Assembly: GCF_052072235.1 (NCBI RefSeq)
Contig: NZ_CM125436.1
Location: forward strand, 3,094,001-3,158,000
Direction of reading: 5' to 3'
Source: Brevibacillus_D fluminis_A
GTDB lineage: Bacteria; Bacillota; Bacilli; Brevibacillales; Brevibacillaceae
Length of the DNA stretch: 64,000 bases
In this document: piece by piece, positions 9,376-20,176 of the stretch
Layout: the number at the start of each line of letters is the position of its first letter
Position numbering within the stretch: position 1 is the first letter of the stretch
Translations under genes and position numbers: made by a program
Notes under the pieces: generated by a model
Told to the model about the DNA's origin: nothing
The model's input: the letters and a program-made list of their open reading frames with translations, nothing else
Databases searched by the model: none

Positions 9376-9867
9376 TTATGACCTTCTTGTTTTTCTGTTT
9401 GTGCTTGCCTTCCCGGTTGAACGGGAATCATTGAAAGCAAGCGAGCTTTGTTGTTGCGTTTGCATCTGCGGCCCTGCTTTTGCCGGTAAAGTAGCCGTCG
9501 CTCCAGGCGACAAATCCCAGCTCAGTTGTTCAAGCACTTTTTCGCGCTCAGTCTTCATTCCTGCTGGAAAATTGACGACATCGTTCATTTCCTGCGGCGA
9601 ATGCAAGAATGTTTTCATTTGAACTGTATCCTTGTTGGCCGGCGGCGCAGACGTTCTTGGTGCAGGAACGGGCACAGGGGCAGTGATCGATTCCGGAGCT
9701 GCCGGAGGAACGGTGTTCGCGCTCGCGTTTTCCTGACTCAATTCAGCCTCGGCGGCAATCGGCATATTTGAAATATCATTCGGATTTTGCGTCAGAAATA
9801 AGAAACCGGTAAAAGCGCCGACACCGGTAAAGCCTGTCAACCATTTCGTCCATTTGTTAATTGCCAT
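9376..9867 (-). CDS. Anchored Pro/Ala-rich protein with flavinylation-like motif
   Basis: No known domain is recognised. The 163-residue protein has one N-terminal hydrophobic segment (about 9-27) that could be a signal anchor, then a Pro/Ala-rich, probably unstructured region (50-80) and a polar C-terminal half. Residues 118-124 read DLSPGAT, close to the D-x-x-(S/T)-G-A-T pattern around the flavinylated Thr of NqrC/RnfG/FMN_bind proteins, with Pro at the S/T position. It has no FMN_bind fold that I can see. It overlaps the upstream gene by 11 bases and abuts apbE, so an envelope ApbE substrate or accessory protein is plausible. SD GGAAGG. Confidence 0.6.
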   Translation of the reverse strand: MAINKWTKWLTGFTGVGAFTGFLFLTQNPNDISNMPIAAEAELSQENASANTVPPAAPESITAPVPVPAPRTSAPPANKDTVQMKTFLHSPQEMNDVVNFPAGMKTEREKVLEQLSWDLSPGATATLPAKAGPQMQTQQQSSLAFNDSRSTGKASTNRKTRRS

Positions 9868-10534
9868 TTGAATCCTTCCTTTCGATTGCCATGGTCCCGG
9901 CTGAGGGATCCCATGTAAAGGTATAGCCCAATCCGTTAGCGAATTCTGTCAGCGGCAAGTAAAACACATGCTGTACCGACTTCGGGGGAAAGGGAATTTG
10001 TTCTTTTTGCCCGTTGCTATAAGCCACATTTTTATTCGTGTGGTAAATAAAATGCTTTCCTCCGCCATACAACTCCAAAATCGTGCCCTTCTCGTAGGTT
10101 ACACAGGGAATATTCAGCGCACCAAGCAACTGACCCGCAGGCAGCCACAGTTCCCCTTGCTCGACATGCAATTGGATATCAATAGGTTTGGCGGAATCAG
10201 GCAGCAGGAGTTTGACATGCTGCCCGTCAGTAAACGGGGATACATTTCGCGTTACGGATTGATTCGGTTCTACCTGCTGCAAAATGGGCGCATGATACGC
10301 ATCCTGTTCTTTGTCGGAGCCTTCCTGTTCTGATTCTGTGAATTCATGCTCTTCATCGTCATCATCATCGTCATGCTCGCGATAGTGGTCGGAGCGCTCC
10401 TCCGATTTCTTCTCATAGTTCTCATGCTCCTCATGATCCCGTTTTTTTTCAGCATACAAGCTGGAAATCGGGAATATGGTCAAGCACAATGATACGACTG
10501 TTAGGAGAATGAAAGGCTTTGCGATCTTTTTCAT
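9857..10534 (-). CDS. Secreted protein with acidic His-rich region and copper-amine-oxidase N-like domain
   Basis: A 225-residue exported protein. Residues 1-29 form a signal peptide. Residues 30-80 are extremely rich in Glu/Asp/His, including a run of six Asp, and look metal-binding. The rest ends in FYLPLTEFANGLGYTFTWD, the typical half-repeat of the copper amine oxidase N-terminal (Cu_amine_oxidN1) surface domain that is common in secreted Bacillales proteins. This domain does not imply oxidase activity. It is the first gene of the six-gene operon running to 5775. The acidic stretch resembles that in the operon's sensor kinase. Confidence 0.65.
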   Translation of the reverse strand: MKKIAKPFILLTVVSLCLTIFPISSLYAEKKRDHEEHENYEKKSEERSDHYREHDDDDDDEEHEFTESEQEGSDKEQDAYHAPILQQVEPNQSVTRNVSPFTDGQHVKLLLPDSAKPIDIQLHVEQGELWLPAGQLLGALNIPCVTYEKGTILELYGGGKHFIYHTNKNVAYSNGQKEQIPFPPKSVQHVFYLPLTEFANGLGYTFTWDPSAGTMAIERKDSNGN

Positions 10535-10807
10535 TCACTTCATCCCTTCCACAATTTAGCATTCTTGCTTCTTATTCTACTGCGGTAAAGTGAAAAAAAA
10601 ATGAAAAACATTGCACCGTTGACCTAGGCCCGTTGGGAGTTCGGAACTACGACTGGTTTTTTCGGACAAACGTCCCACGTTTCAATTCAGCAATGGTATT
10701 TGCCTGCGATTGATTGGATGTGCCCGCGCCAATCTATGGTGTTCTGCCCGCTGGCTCTCTGATCCGCGATACGATCGGTCCAGAATTGCCTGCTGCCGTT
10801 TAGGGGC
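10535..10807. other. Gap upstream of the redox operon
   Basis: This must carry the promoter of the minus-strand operon starting at 10534; a stretch of A/T around 10590-10610 is the likely site, but no convincing -35/-10 pair could be picked. The rest, 10620-10800, has no recognisable gene. An open plus-strand stretch ends at a TAG near 10801 but matches nothing I know. Confidence 0.4.
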
Positions 10808-10847
10808 AAAAAAAATCCTCCTCACGTCAAGCTGAGGAAGATTTTTT
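10808..10847 (-). terminator. Intrinsic terminator of the Clp remnant
   Basis: AAAATCCTCCTCA (from about 10811) pairs with TGAGGAAGATTTT (10833-10845), with one mismatch. T-runs lie on both sides, and the minus-strand T-run is eight long. It overlaps the last codons of the clp fragment, suggesting that the 3' end and terminator of an old gene survived. Confidence 0.75.
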
Positions 10848-11093
10848 CATAGCAGGATGAAGGTAAGAAGGCGGGCAAAGTTTGACGCTTACGTTGCTTC
10901 TGTTCCCATCTGCCCCTTTTCTCGCAATGCGCACGACGTTTTTCATATCCGCCTGACCAGCCAGCAAAAGCTCGGCCACCGGCAGCTCGATGTGCTGTTT
11001 CATCGCCCTTTTGATCGCACGGGCACCGTATCGTTTGTCAAAGCCGTTCCCGATCAGAAAGTCGACAGCCGATCGTTCCACGACTTGCTGAAG
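10827..11093 (-). pseudogene. 5'-truncated Clp ATPase C-terminal remnant
   Basis: The minus strand encodes AVDFLIGNGFDKRYGARAIKRAMKQ, then a stretch with LPVAELLLAG. This matches the C-terminal (D2-small) subdomain of ClpB/ClpC/ClpE AAA+ unfoldases, where GYDPxYGARPLKRAI and DPLAEEIL are near-invariant. Everything upstream (Walker motifs, D1, middle domain) is missing, and sequence above 11093 in this frame is unrelated. It is read as a decayed gene. No start with an SD is evident, so expression is unlikely. Confidence 0.55.
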
Positions 11094-11184
11094 AAGAAGC
11101 TTGCGCCTTTGGAGCAACTGATCGAGGAATTGAAAAAAGGAACTGCTTTGCTCCCTTACACTTTTGCGCTTTTTGACAACCAAG

Positions 11185-11292
11185 GACTACTGCTTGCGGT
11201 TTACCGCAGCGCAATTGATTCCGGACAGCTTGTACGTCATGAAGGAAGGCAAAATCATCCATCACAACGAGGCGGCACAGCGCCTGCTCTGC
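11185..11292 (+). pseudogene. PAS-domain fragment
   Basis: A short plus-strand frame reads AAQLIPDSLYVMKEGKIIHH followed by NEAAQRLL, a good match to the start of a PAS domain in sensor kinases or GGDEF proteins. No flanking kinase or output domain is in frame, and it runs into the 3' end of the convergent M20 gene. With the antisense Clp remnant next to it, this interval looks like a graveyard of partly deleted genes. The assignment rests on about 30 residues. Confidence 0.35.
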
Positions 11293-11341
11293 CGCAATAT
11301 AACGGTACACAATCGGGCAATGACTCCGAAAGCCGCAGCTG

Positions 11342-12532
11342 CTACTTCTCTCCCTGACAAAAGCTTTGAATAACCCCGGCCAATATGCTTGTCATCTGCA
11401 CCACGCTATCAAAATCGACGTATTCCACCGCTCCGTGCAAACCCGCACCATACGGCCCGAAAATAACCGTAGGGGTGCCTGCTTCGTGAATCAGCGAGGA
11501 ATCCGCCCAACCCGAAAAGCCCGCGATCAGCTGCTCTTCCCCGAAATAATTGCGATAGGCGTTTTGCAGCGTCTGCACGATCGGCGCATCATTGCTGATC
11601 TCAAACGGTTCGCGCACAAACGTAATTTCGTAGGATGCCTGGAACTGGTCATCGGCGTCTTTCAAACGGCAAAACAGCGCATCCAATTCCGCTGTCACAT
11701 CGGCGAGCTGTTCCCCCGGTATGGTGCGCCGCTCCAGCTCGATGCGACAATAATCAGGATAGGTGGAGATTTCGGTACCGCCGGAGATCAGCGAGGCATG
11801 GATGGACGGAACTCCCAATATCGGATGCTGCTTCCGCTCCAGCTCGCGCGAAAGCCTCTCCAGCTCAGCCAGCAGCTTCCCTGCCTTCACGATGGCATCG
11901 ATCCCTTCGGCTGGCCGACTTCCGTGCGCTGCCTTGCCATGCACCTCTACGGTAATCCAAACAAAGCCTTTGTGCGCGACAACCGCTGTTAAATCAGACG
12001 GTTCGCACACGATGGCCGCATCGGCGCTGTAGCTTTTGACCAGCGCTTCCGTTCCAATGCTTTTGTATTCTTCATCCGCAACAAACGTCAGGATGACATT
12101 GCCTGCCGGCCGAAAACCCGTGTTTTGAAGGGTGTCGACAGCCAGGATCATCGCAGCGAGGCTTCCCTTCATGTCACAGCTGCCCCTGCCATACACTCTC
12201 CCTTCCCGCACTTCCGCCACAAAGGGAGGGATTTGCATGTTGGATACGCCTACCGTGTCCATATGCCCATTGAGCAGCAGCGATTTCCCGCCTCCTGTCC
12301 CCCACCAGATGCCGATCACATTGATCGCCTTTTCTGTCAGCTGCTGGGTATGGACTTCCAGATTCATGCCTTGGAGGACACCCTGGATATATTCCGCGAT
12401 CTCTGACTCCCCAGGTCCATCATGGGACAAATACGGATTCACCGAATTGATTTCAATCAGACTGCGCAATACGTTCATCAGTTTCTTCTCATCGACGGGA
12501 AAACGGGATGTCATTTTTGCAGATTGATCCAT
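11342..12532 (-). CDS. M20 family metallopeptidase (ArgE/DapE-like)
   Basis: A 396-residue dinuclear-zinc hydrolase of the M20 family (acetylornithine deacetylase/succinyl-diaminopimelate desuccinylase type). Metal ligands and catalytic residues appear in order: LLNGHMDTVGV (His, Asp), GRGSCDMKGS (bridging Asp), FVADEEYKSIGTEAL (catalytic Glu pair), VCEPSDL, and a C-terminal FGPYGAGLHG (His). An M20 dimerisation domain lies in the middle (about 180-290). Substrates of the family are N-acyl amino acids or small peptides. No arg or dap genes flank it, so the substrate is open. SD GGAGGGG, 6 bases before the ATG. Confidence 0.85.
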   Translation of the reverse strand: MDQSAKMTSRFPVDEKKLMNVLRSLIEINSVNPYLSHDGPGESEIAEYIQGVLQGMNLEVHTQQLTEKAINVIGIWWGTGGGKSLLLNGHMDTVGVSNMQIPPFVAEVREGRVYGRGSCDMKGSLAAMILAVDTLQNTGFRPAGNVILTFVADEEYKSIGTEALVKSYSADAAIVCEPSDLTAVVAHKGFVWITVEVHGKAAHGSRPAEGIDAIVKAGKLLAELERLSRELERKQHPILGVPSIHASLISGGTEISTYPDYCRIELERRTIPGEQLADVTAELDALFCRLKDADDQFQASYEITFVREPFEISNDAPIVQTLQNAYRNYFGEEQLIAGFSGWADSSLIHEAGTPTVIFGPYGAGLHGAVEYVDFDSVVQMTSILAGVIQSFCQGEK

Positions 12533-12682
12533 GTGAGCCCCTCCATTTTTTCAAGCATTGGCGCTTGTTGCGCCGATTTATCGGTTCAAGATCATGCATG
12601 GCATGAGTCGTACGAATAATCTGACTTGTCCATCCGAAATATCCTTCCCATTTATTGTAATATAAGACAGCGTGGGAGTGCA

Positions 12683-12714
12683 AAAGAAAAAGCTGATGCG
12701 TTTACATCAGCTCA
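12683..12714 (-). terminator. Terminator overlapping a stop codon
   Basis: AGCTGATG (12691-12698) and CATCAGCT (12705-12712) form an 8-bp stem. On the minus strand it is followed by TTTTTCTTTT. The stem includes the last codons and TAA of the double P-loop gene. Confidence 0.8.
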
Positions 12715-13790
12715 TCGATTTTGCGAATCAATTGTTTGGCCAGGTTGGCCGTCGCTTCCAGATCGGAAGCAGCCTGATACAGGGCAATCAACCGCTCCTG
12801 CTGCTCATTTGCTTTTGCCAGCAGCTTGGTTGCCTCGGCCATTTTGCCCGCGTATTTGCTCTTGATTTCCGTCAGCTCACGGGCAAATCGTTCGTCCGTC
12901 CCCGGCACGATCGTTCTCGTGTACATGTCGACGATTTCATCGGTTTCACGGTCCGGGAAATATTCATGTGGCGCCGTGCTGTCGAAGATGGCGACGCTGC
13001 GTTCCGGGATGACAACCATATCCAGGCTGTTCGGGTCGAAGCCGCAGTGGAAAACTTCCGCGTCGTAGCCTTTTTGCTCAGCTGCAGCCGCGATTTTTTT
13101 CAGCATGGTCGATTTCCCCGATCCGGGTCGGCCTTTGATGAAGTATCTTTTTGTGATCGTTTTGGTCAAATCCTGGATATAATCGACGGCCCCGATGCAG
13201 GTCGCAGCCCCGAAATATTGATGGCGGATGCGGGGTGATCGCTGTTGTGTCTGCTCACCGAGCAGCGTCTGGATCATTTCCCGCGTCACCTCTGTTGCCG
13301 CATCCATGTTCATGTTGGAAATATACAAATGCTCCCAATCGTCATGGATTTGCAGCGCTTTGGCAAACGCTTGTGTCGCCTGTTTGCGATAATCGGTCAC
13401 ACCTTGGGACAATCGCACGATCTCGTCTTTGTGGACAGCCAAACGGCTCGAATCCCAGACAGACTCCGCATGAATCATATGTTCGATCACGCCGGGTGCC
13501 ACCGGTTCATAGCAATAAGGGGCCGAGTTATCCACCACACCCATATGAAGCGCGGGAATCAACACTCCGTCATACCGCTCCCGATTGAGCGGGGTGTGAA
13601 TCCATTCGACGTTCAAACCTCGATCCAATGCCGCTTCCCCGACCATGCGAATGATAGCGGACGTACCGGCTCCAGGGCCGCCCGTCAAAAGGAAGAGCGG
13701 ATCGATCCCTTGCAGGATGGAGCCATAAAAATGGCGAAAGCCTTTCGCGGTGTTCCCTCCTGCAAAAAAGTGGCGTTCCTGATTTTCCAT
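12702..13790 (-). CDS. PRK06851-type protein with two P-loops
   Basis: A 362-residue predicted NTPase with two Walker A motifs in one chain: LLTGGPGAGTSAI (about 37-49) and FIKGRPGSGKSTML (about 213-226). The halves look like a tandem duplication of a nucleotide-kinase-like fold. The first loop ends GTS instead of GK(S/T), so only the second site is likely to be fully active. Family members are conserved in spore-forming Firmicutes, but I know of no established function. SD AAGGAGAG precedes the ATG. It is a single gene with its own terminator. Confidence 0.7.
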   Translation of the reverse strand: MENQERHFFAGGNTAKGFRHFYGSILQGIDPLFLLTGGPGAGTSAIIRMVGEAALDRGLNVEWIHTPLNRERYDGVLIPALHMGVVDNSAPYCYEPVAPGVIEHMIHAESVWDSSRLAVHKDEIVRLSQGVTDYRKQATQAFAKALQIHDDWEHLYISNMNMDAATEVTREMIQTLLGEQTQQRSPRIRHQYFGAATCIGAVDYIQDLTKTITKRYFIKGRPGSGKSTMLKKIAAAAEQKGYDAEVFHCGFDPNSLDMVVIPERSVAIFDSTAPHEYFPDRETDEIVDMYTRTIVPGTDERFARELTEIKSKYAGKMAEATKLLAKANEQQERLIALYQAASDLEATANLAKQLIRKIDELM

Positions 13791-13874
13791 TGCAATCTCT
13801 CCTTAGGGCAATTCATCCTACGCGGATAGCATATCGTATGCAAGCGCGCCCATTAGGTGTTTGCCCACAGGAGT

Positions 13875-14546
13875 TTACAAGCCTTTCAACGCTACGGTTT
13901 CCTTTTGCTTGAGCGATTCGATCATGTCAAGCCATGCTTGCGGCTTGTTCGACAGCACGGTGTAATAGGTTGTCAAAAATGTCACGATGAGTGAGGCGGG
14001 GAGTTCTGTCAAGGAATCATCCGTTGGCATGAAGCCGAGGTCGAGACCTTCCACAGCTGTGCCGTCGTTCTCCCACGAAGGATGCACATACGGGAAATCG
14101 AGGCGCTTGTAGCCGAGATGGGACAGCACTTCGCGGCGTACAAACGGGTCCATCGCCTTCACCTTGCCAAAGGAATGCTCTTCTACCCGATAAGGATCAT
14201 AAATTTCCGCGAACATGCCCAGGCTTGTCTGGCCGCTCGCTTTCGCCCATTCCAGCAGATCTGCCTCGCGATTTTTGGCCAAAAACCGGCCGATGCTCAA
14301 TCCCGGTTTCCCGATGATGGTAAAGTCCGTCATGGCGACATTCATCGTCGGGTAATAACGGTATTCGGTCGCACCAACGACCTCTCCCTCATGAACCGCC
14401 ACATAAACGCGCAGCCCTTGGTCTTGAAGCGGCTCCTGCCACAAAGAGAATTCCAGCACTTCCTCTGCGGGAAATACCGATTGCATGAATTGGTGCATTT
14501 TCGCAAACAACGGATCTTCAATGCTCGTAATGCGTATGTACTCCAT
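13875..14546 (-). CDS. GNAT-like acetyltransferase
   Basis: A 223-residue protein whose first half follows the GNAT pattern: an N-terminal PLFAKMHQFMQSVFPAEE helix, a beta hairpin with VYVAVHEGEVVGATEYRYYP, and an IGRFLAKNREADLLEWAK helix in place of the usual acetyl-CoA loop. The acceptor is unknown. The ATG at 14546 is preferred to one 11 codons upstream because AGGAGG lies 10 bases before it. The 173 bases downstream, up to the DUF92 gene, show no clear terminator. Confidence 0.6.
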   Translation of the reverse strand: MEYIRITSIEDPLFAKMHQFMQSVFPAEEVLEFSLWQEPLQDQGLRVYVAVHEGEVVGATEYRYYPTMNVAMTDFTIIGKPGLSIGRFLAKNREADLLEWAKASGQTSLGMFAEIYDPYRVEEHSFGKVKAMDPFVRREVLSHLGYKRLDFPYVHPSWENDGTAVEGLDLGFMPTDDSLTELPASLIVTFLTTYYTVLSNKPQAWLDMIESLKQKETVALKGL

Positions 14547-14719
14547 GTAGAAATTCCTCCTATTATGTAAAATTGGCACAAGTCCGCCTAAGGTTCATTA
14601 TAAACGAATGGGCAGTCATTCGCTTCCATGAAATGGACAAAACTACCCATTGAATCCTGCACGATGTTGTCGAAACGCAGTGATTTTTGCTTCTTTCTGC
14701 GCTTTCCCAGGAAAGAAAG

Positions 14720-15541
14720 TCAGTTCCATCCATTCATAAGCAGAAAAACCGCCACTCCGCCAACGGCTGAGCTGATCATGTTGACGGCATCATTGCCAAG
14801 CCACCTGATCCCCCTGCTATGACGGGTAGCCTGTCCACAATGGAAGGATGCTTCCATCTCTTTTCCACAGACTATGCACTTGTTTTTACGTTGCCAAGCG
14901 GCTCCAAGCAGCGAATCGGTCAAAGAACCGAGCAAACCGCCGAGCAGTCCTGCAACGATCCATTGCCAGCCGTCTCCCGCTTGCATGATCCACTGATCAG
15001 TACGAATCCGGACGAACAGCCAGAACACTGTACCGATCAATAGTCCACCTGCTGCCGAGGCAAGCAACCCGATCGCGGTAATGCCGCCAGAAGTCCCTGG
15101 TTCCACGCGCTTCCCTCTGAGTATCGACAATGGTTTTTGGCTGCTTAGCCCGCCGATCTCCGTCGCCCACGTGTCTGCCGTTACGGTCGCCATTACGCCG
15201 ACGAACAGATAGAGCCAGTACGGTTCGTTTGTCCAGGCGTACGCGATGCAGAAGAGCGTGGCCATCCCTCCATTCGCCACGACTTGTCCCGCATCGCGTC
15301 GACCGGATTTCTCATAGGTTGCCTCGATACGAGCCTTTGCCCGATGTTTCCATCTGGTCAGAAGCGACGATGACACAAAAAAGAAGATCATGGACCCGAA
15401 CCAGGCCAGACTTCCCACAGCATACAGGATGGTCCCGACGATTAGTGCCGAAATTGCCCCGGAAACACTGAGCGATTGCTTGCGCCATGCCACCCAGGCG
15501 ACAAGACCGCTGCATAGAATCCCCACCAGCCAATCTCCCAT
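14720..15541 (-). CDS. DUF92 family membrane protein
   Basis: A 273-residue polytopic membrane protein with six or seven helices, of the DUF92 (TIGR00297) family. Typical features are ISALIVGTILYAVGSLAWF, RRDAGQVVANGG, ATVTADTWATEIGGLS and GTSGGIT. Plant homologues (VTE6) are phytyl-phosphate kinases related to the CTP-dependent prenol kinase fold; the bacterial role is not established. A CxxC-containing loop (KCIVCGKEMEASFHCG) near the C-terminus could bind zinc. It starts 17 bases after a small conserved gene, so the two are probably co-transcribed. Confidence 0.75.
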   Translation of the reverse strand: MGDWLVGILCSGLVAWVAWRKQSLSVSGAISALIVGTILYAVGSLAWFGSMIFFFVSSSLLTRWKHRAKARIEATYEKSGRRDAGQVVANGGMATLFCIAYAWTNEPYWLYLFVGVMATVTADTWATEIGGLSSQKPLSILRGKRVEPGTSGGITAIGLLASAAGGLLIGTVFWLFVRIRTDQWIMQAGDGWQWIVAGLLGGLLGSLTDSLLGAAWQRKNKCIVCGKEMEASFHCGQATRHSRGIRWLGNDAVNMISSAVGGVAVFLLMNGWN

Positions 15542-15558
15542 CCTTCCTTCTCCTCTCC

Positions 15559-15843
15559 TTATTGTGTCTTGGCAATTCGATCCATAATTTCATCAAACCA
15601 CAGCCGATCATCCGTATCAACGGCGAGATGTGCCAATGCATATAAATCCTCTGTCGTGATCGCGGAATCGGTCAATGGCTGTGCGATGGAAAATGGGACA
15701 AAAAAATACTTGTTAATGGAGGGAACGTACACGTTGTAGGAGCTTTTCTCTTCGACGATTCGTTCCACATACGCCACATACTCAAAGCTTTTTCCACGAG
15801 CATCCTGATATTTAAAGCTGAGCATATCTCCAATGGAAAGCAT
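15559..15843 (-). CDS. Small hypothetical protein
   Basis: A 94-residue soluble protein that I do not recognise. The N-terminal 55 residues are predicted beta-rich (SIGDMLSFKYQD, then YVAYVERIVEEKSSYNVYVP), like a small barrel; the C-terminal 35 residues are helical and acidic. An excellent SD (AAGGGGGGAG) precedes the ATG. It is probably first in an operon with the DUF92 gene. Confidence 0.6.
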   Translation of the reverse strand: MLSIGDMLSFKYQDARGKSFEYVAYVERIVEEKSSYNVYVPSINKYFFVPFSIAQPLTDSAITTEDLYALAHLAVDTDDRLWFDEIMDRIAKTQ

Positions 15844-15908
15844 AGCATCTCCCCCCTTGCATTTATTTTATGAAGAGGGTCGTGCATGCGTTTCTGTCGA
15901 ACAAGCGC

Positions 15909-15938
15909 AAAAGCCTGAGACATTTGCCCCAGGCTTAC
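15909..15938 (-). terminator. Weak hairpin after the EamA remnant
   Basis: AAGCCTG and CAGGCTT (within 15911-15936) form a 7-bp stem extended by weaker pairs. On the minus strand it is followed by only four T. It probably ends leuS read-through transcripts. Confidence 0.5.
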
Positions 15939-16141
15939 GTATTTACCTCTAATTGAACAACGCCCTTCTTTTTGGCGACAAGCTCTGGCACGGCGATCCC
16001 GACCATGATGACCAGCACACCGACCCATTGCAGCCAGGAAAAGCGAAAGCCCGCGGCGACTGCCAATTTTGCAAAAGGGGGGGCAAGATGCCGCAGCTGC
16101 TTGCCCCACTGAATACGCAGAATAGCCAGCGCAGCGGCTAT
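15935..16141 (-). pseudogene. EamA/DMT transporter C-terminal remnant
   Basis: Directly after the leuS stop, and in the same frame, 68 sense codons run to a TAA at 15935. They end FSWLQWVGVLVIMVGIAVPEL, which is a typical last helix of EamA/DMT exporters, preceded by LAPPFAKLAVAAGF, reminiscent of the helix-9 region. The remaining eight or nine helices are absent. A decayed transporter tail is the best explanation. It has no start of its own. Confidence 0.5.
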
Positions 16142-18583
<2,442 letters not shown>

Positions 18584-18881
18584 AAAAAAGTACCTCCAAC
18601 CTGGACTCTAGCGAAAACGAGTAGATAATGATAAAGAACAATCTGCATATCTATGCAAGATGATTCACTCTGCTGGAACTGGCAACATCTTAGAAAATAA
18701 TGCTATCCCCCATTATATCGCAACTATTTTCGTCTATACAATAGTAAGTATGGAACTTTATCCGCAGTTTGAAACCTGTAGTGAATATTTTCAAACTATT
18801 TGAAATACATTTGGAGGATTTGCAAGCAGTGTGACGAAACAAGTAGACGATTGACAAAAATCGGCTAGGATGTGAAGCGAT

Positions 18882-20123
18882 ATGTCTTTTGCTGTCTTGG
18901 AACTGCGCAAGGATTTTCCTTCTCTTTCCCGCACAGTGTCGGGTCATTATGCTGCTTATTTTGACGGACCGGGCGGCACACAGGTCCCGCGCCAAGTGAT
19001 TCAAGCGATTTCCCACTATTATGAGACGTGCAACGCAAACGCGCACGGGCCGTTCGTCACCAGCGCGGAAACCGACCGGATCGTCGATCGGACGCGTGAA
19101 GCTGCCGCCGCTCTGTTGGGCGCTCCTTCACCAGCCACGATTTCGTTTGGCGCCAACATGACCTCGCTTGCTTTCGCGCTGGCCCGCGCCCTCTCCCGCA
19201 CGATCGCACCCGGTGACGAGGTGGTCATCACCGATCTGGATCACGAGGCGAATCGCGGACCGTGGCAAACGCTTGCGGAACGCGGCGCCGTCGTACACTC
19301 GGTCGCCATCACGGCGGACGGGCGGATCGATATGGAAGATTTCCAAAGCAAGCTCAGCCCCAACACCAAAATCGTCGCGGTGGGCTGCTCGTCCAACTCG
19401 CTCGGGACGGTCAACGATCTCGCGTCGATTCGCCAGTTGACCCATGCGGTCGATGCACTGCTGATCGTGGATGCCGTCCATTTTGCCCCCCACTTCCCGA
19501 TTGACGTCATCGAACTGGACTGTGACTTTTTGCTATGCTCTGCCTACAAGTTTTATGGCCCGCATGTCGGCATTCTCTATGCGCGTGAAGGACTGCTTGA
19601 CACGTTGCCTACCGATAAGCTGCGGGCACAGGATGATGCCGCCCCCTACCGGATCGAGACGGGCACACCCAATTTCGCCGCGCTTGCCGGCGTGACCGCT
19701 GCCATCGAATATATCGCCGCATTGGGCACGGGAACAAGCCTGCGACAGCAGCTTCTCACCGGCATGGCGCTGGTGCATGATTACGAGGATGCGCTCGCTC
19801 GCAAGTTGTATGCGGGTCTTTCCCAAATGGATCATGTCCAGCTTTTCGGGCAACCGTTTGGCGATGGGCTGCGCGCTCCGACCATTTCCTTCACTGTTGC
19901 CGGAATGAATTCAGGCGATGTGGCGGCTTACCTGGGCGAACAAGGCTTGTTTGTTTGGAGCGGACATTTTTATGCCATGCGCATTTATGAAGTGTATCAG
20001 CTGGAAGAACAAGGCGGACTGGTCCGCGTAGGGATTTCGCTTTATAACACCGAAGAAGAGGTCGACCGCCTGCTTGAGGCAGTAAAAGCGTTGAACAAAA
20101 CGCGTACGACAACCGTGTCCTAA
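18882..20123 (+). CDS. Cysteine desulfurase-like class-V aminotransferase
   Basis: A 413-residue PLP enzyme of the cysteine-desulfurase-like TIGR01976 branch. ANMTSLAFALARAL is the cofactor-phosphate region, DLDHEANRGPW and the VDAVHFAPH segment (PLP-binding Asp and stacking His) are typical, and the Schiff-base lysine is in SAYKFYGPH. The IscS/SufS active-site cysteine loop is not evident, so true sulfur transfer is uncertain. The start is supported by a weak SD (AGGATGTGA) only. It is monocistronic, divergent from leuS, and ends at a strong shared terminator. Confidence 0.8.
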   Translation: MSFAVLELRKDFPSLSRTVSGHYAAYFDGPGGTQVPRQVIQAISHYYETCNANAHGPFVTSAETDRIVDRTREAAAALLGAPSPATISFGANMTSLAFALARALSRTIAPGDEVVITDLDHEANRGPWQTLAERGAVVHSVAITADGRIDMEDFQSKLSPNTKIVAVGCSSNSLGTVNDLASIRQLTHAVDALLIVDAVHFAPHFPIDVIELDCDFLLCSAYKFYGPHVGILYAREGLLDTLPTDKLRAQDDAAPYRIETGTPNFAALAGVTAAIEYIAALGTGTSLRQQLLTGMALVHDYEDALARKLYAGLSQMDHVQLFGQPFGDGLRAPTISFTVAGMNSGDVAAYLGEQGLFVWSGHFYAMRIYEVYQLEEQGGLVRVGISLYNTEEEVDRLLEAVKALNKTRTTTVS

Positions 20124-20126
20124 AAA

Positions 20127-20167
20127 AGAAAACTGCACCTTGCCAAGCGGAAGGTGCAGTTTTTTTG
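20127..20167. terminator. Bidirectional intrinsic terminator
   Basis: AAAACTGCACCTT (20129-20141) pairs perfectly with AAGGTGCAGTTTT (20151-20163). It is flanked by an A-run and a T-run, so it serves the aminotransferase and the convergent fumC. Confidence 0.92.
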
Positions 20168-20176
20168 CTCTCATTC

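Noticed and set aside
18584..18881. Possible T-box leader upstream of leuS
   Set aside because: The T-box core (AGGGTGGNACCGCG-like) and an antiterminator were looked for on the minus strand and not found.
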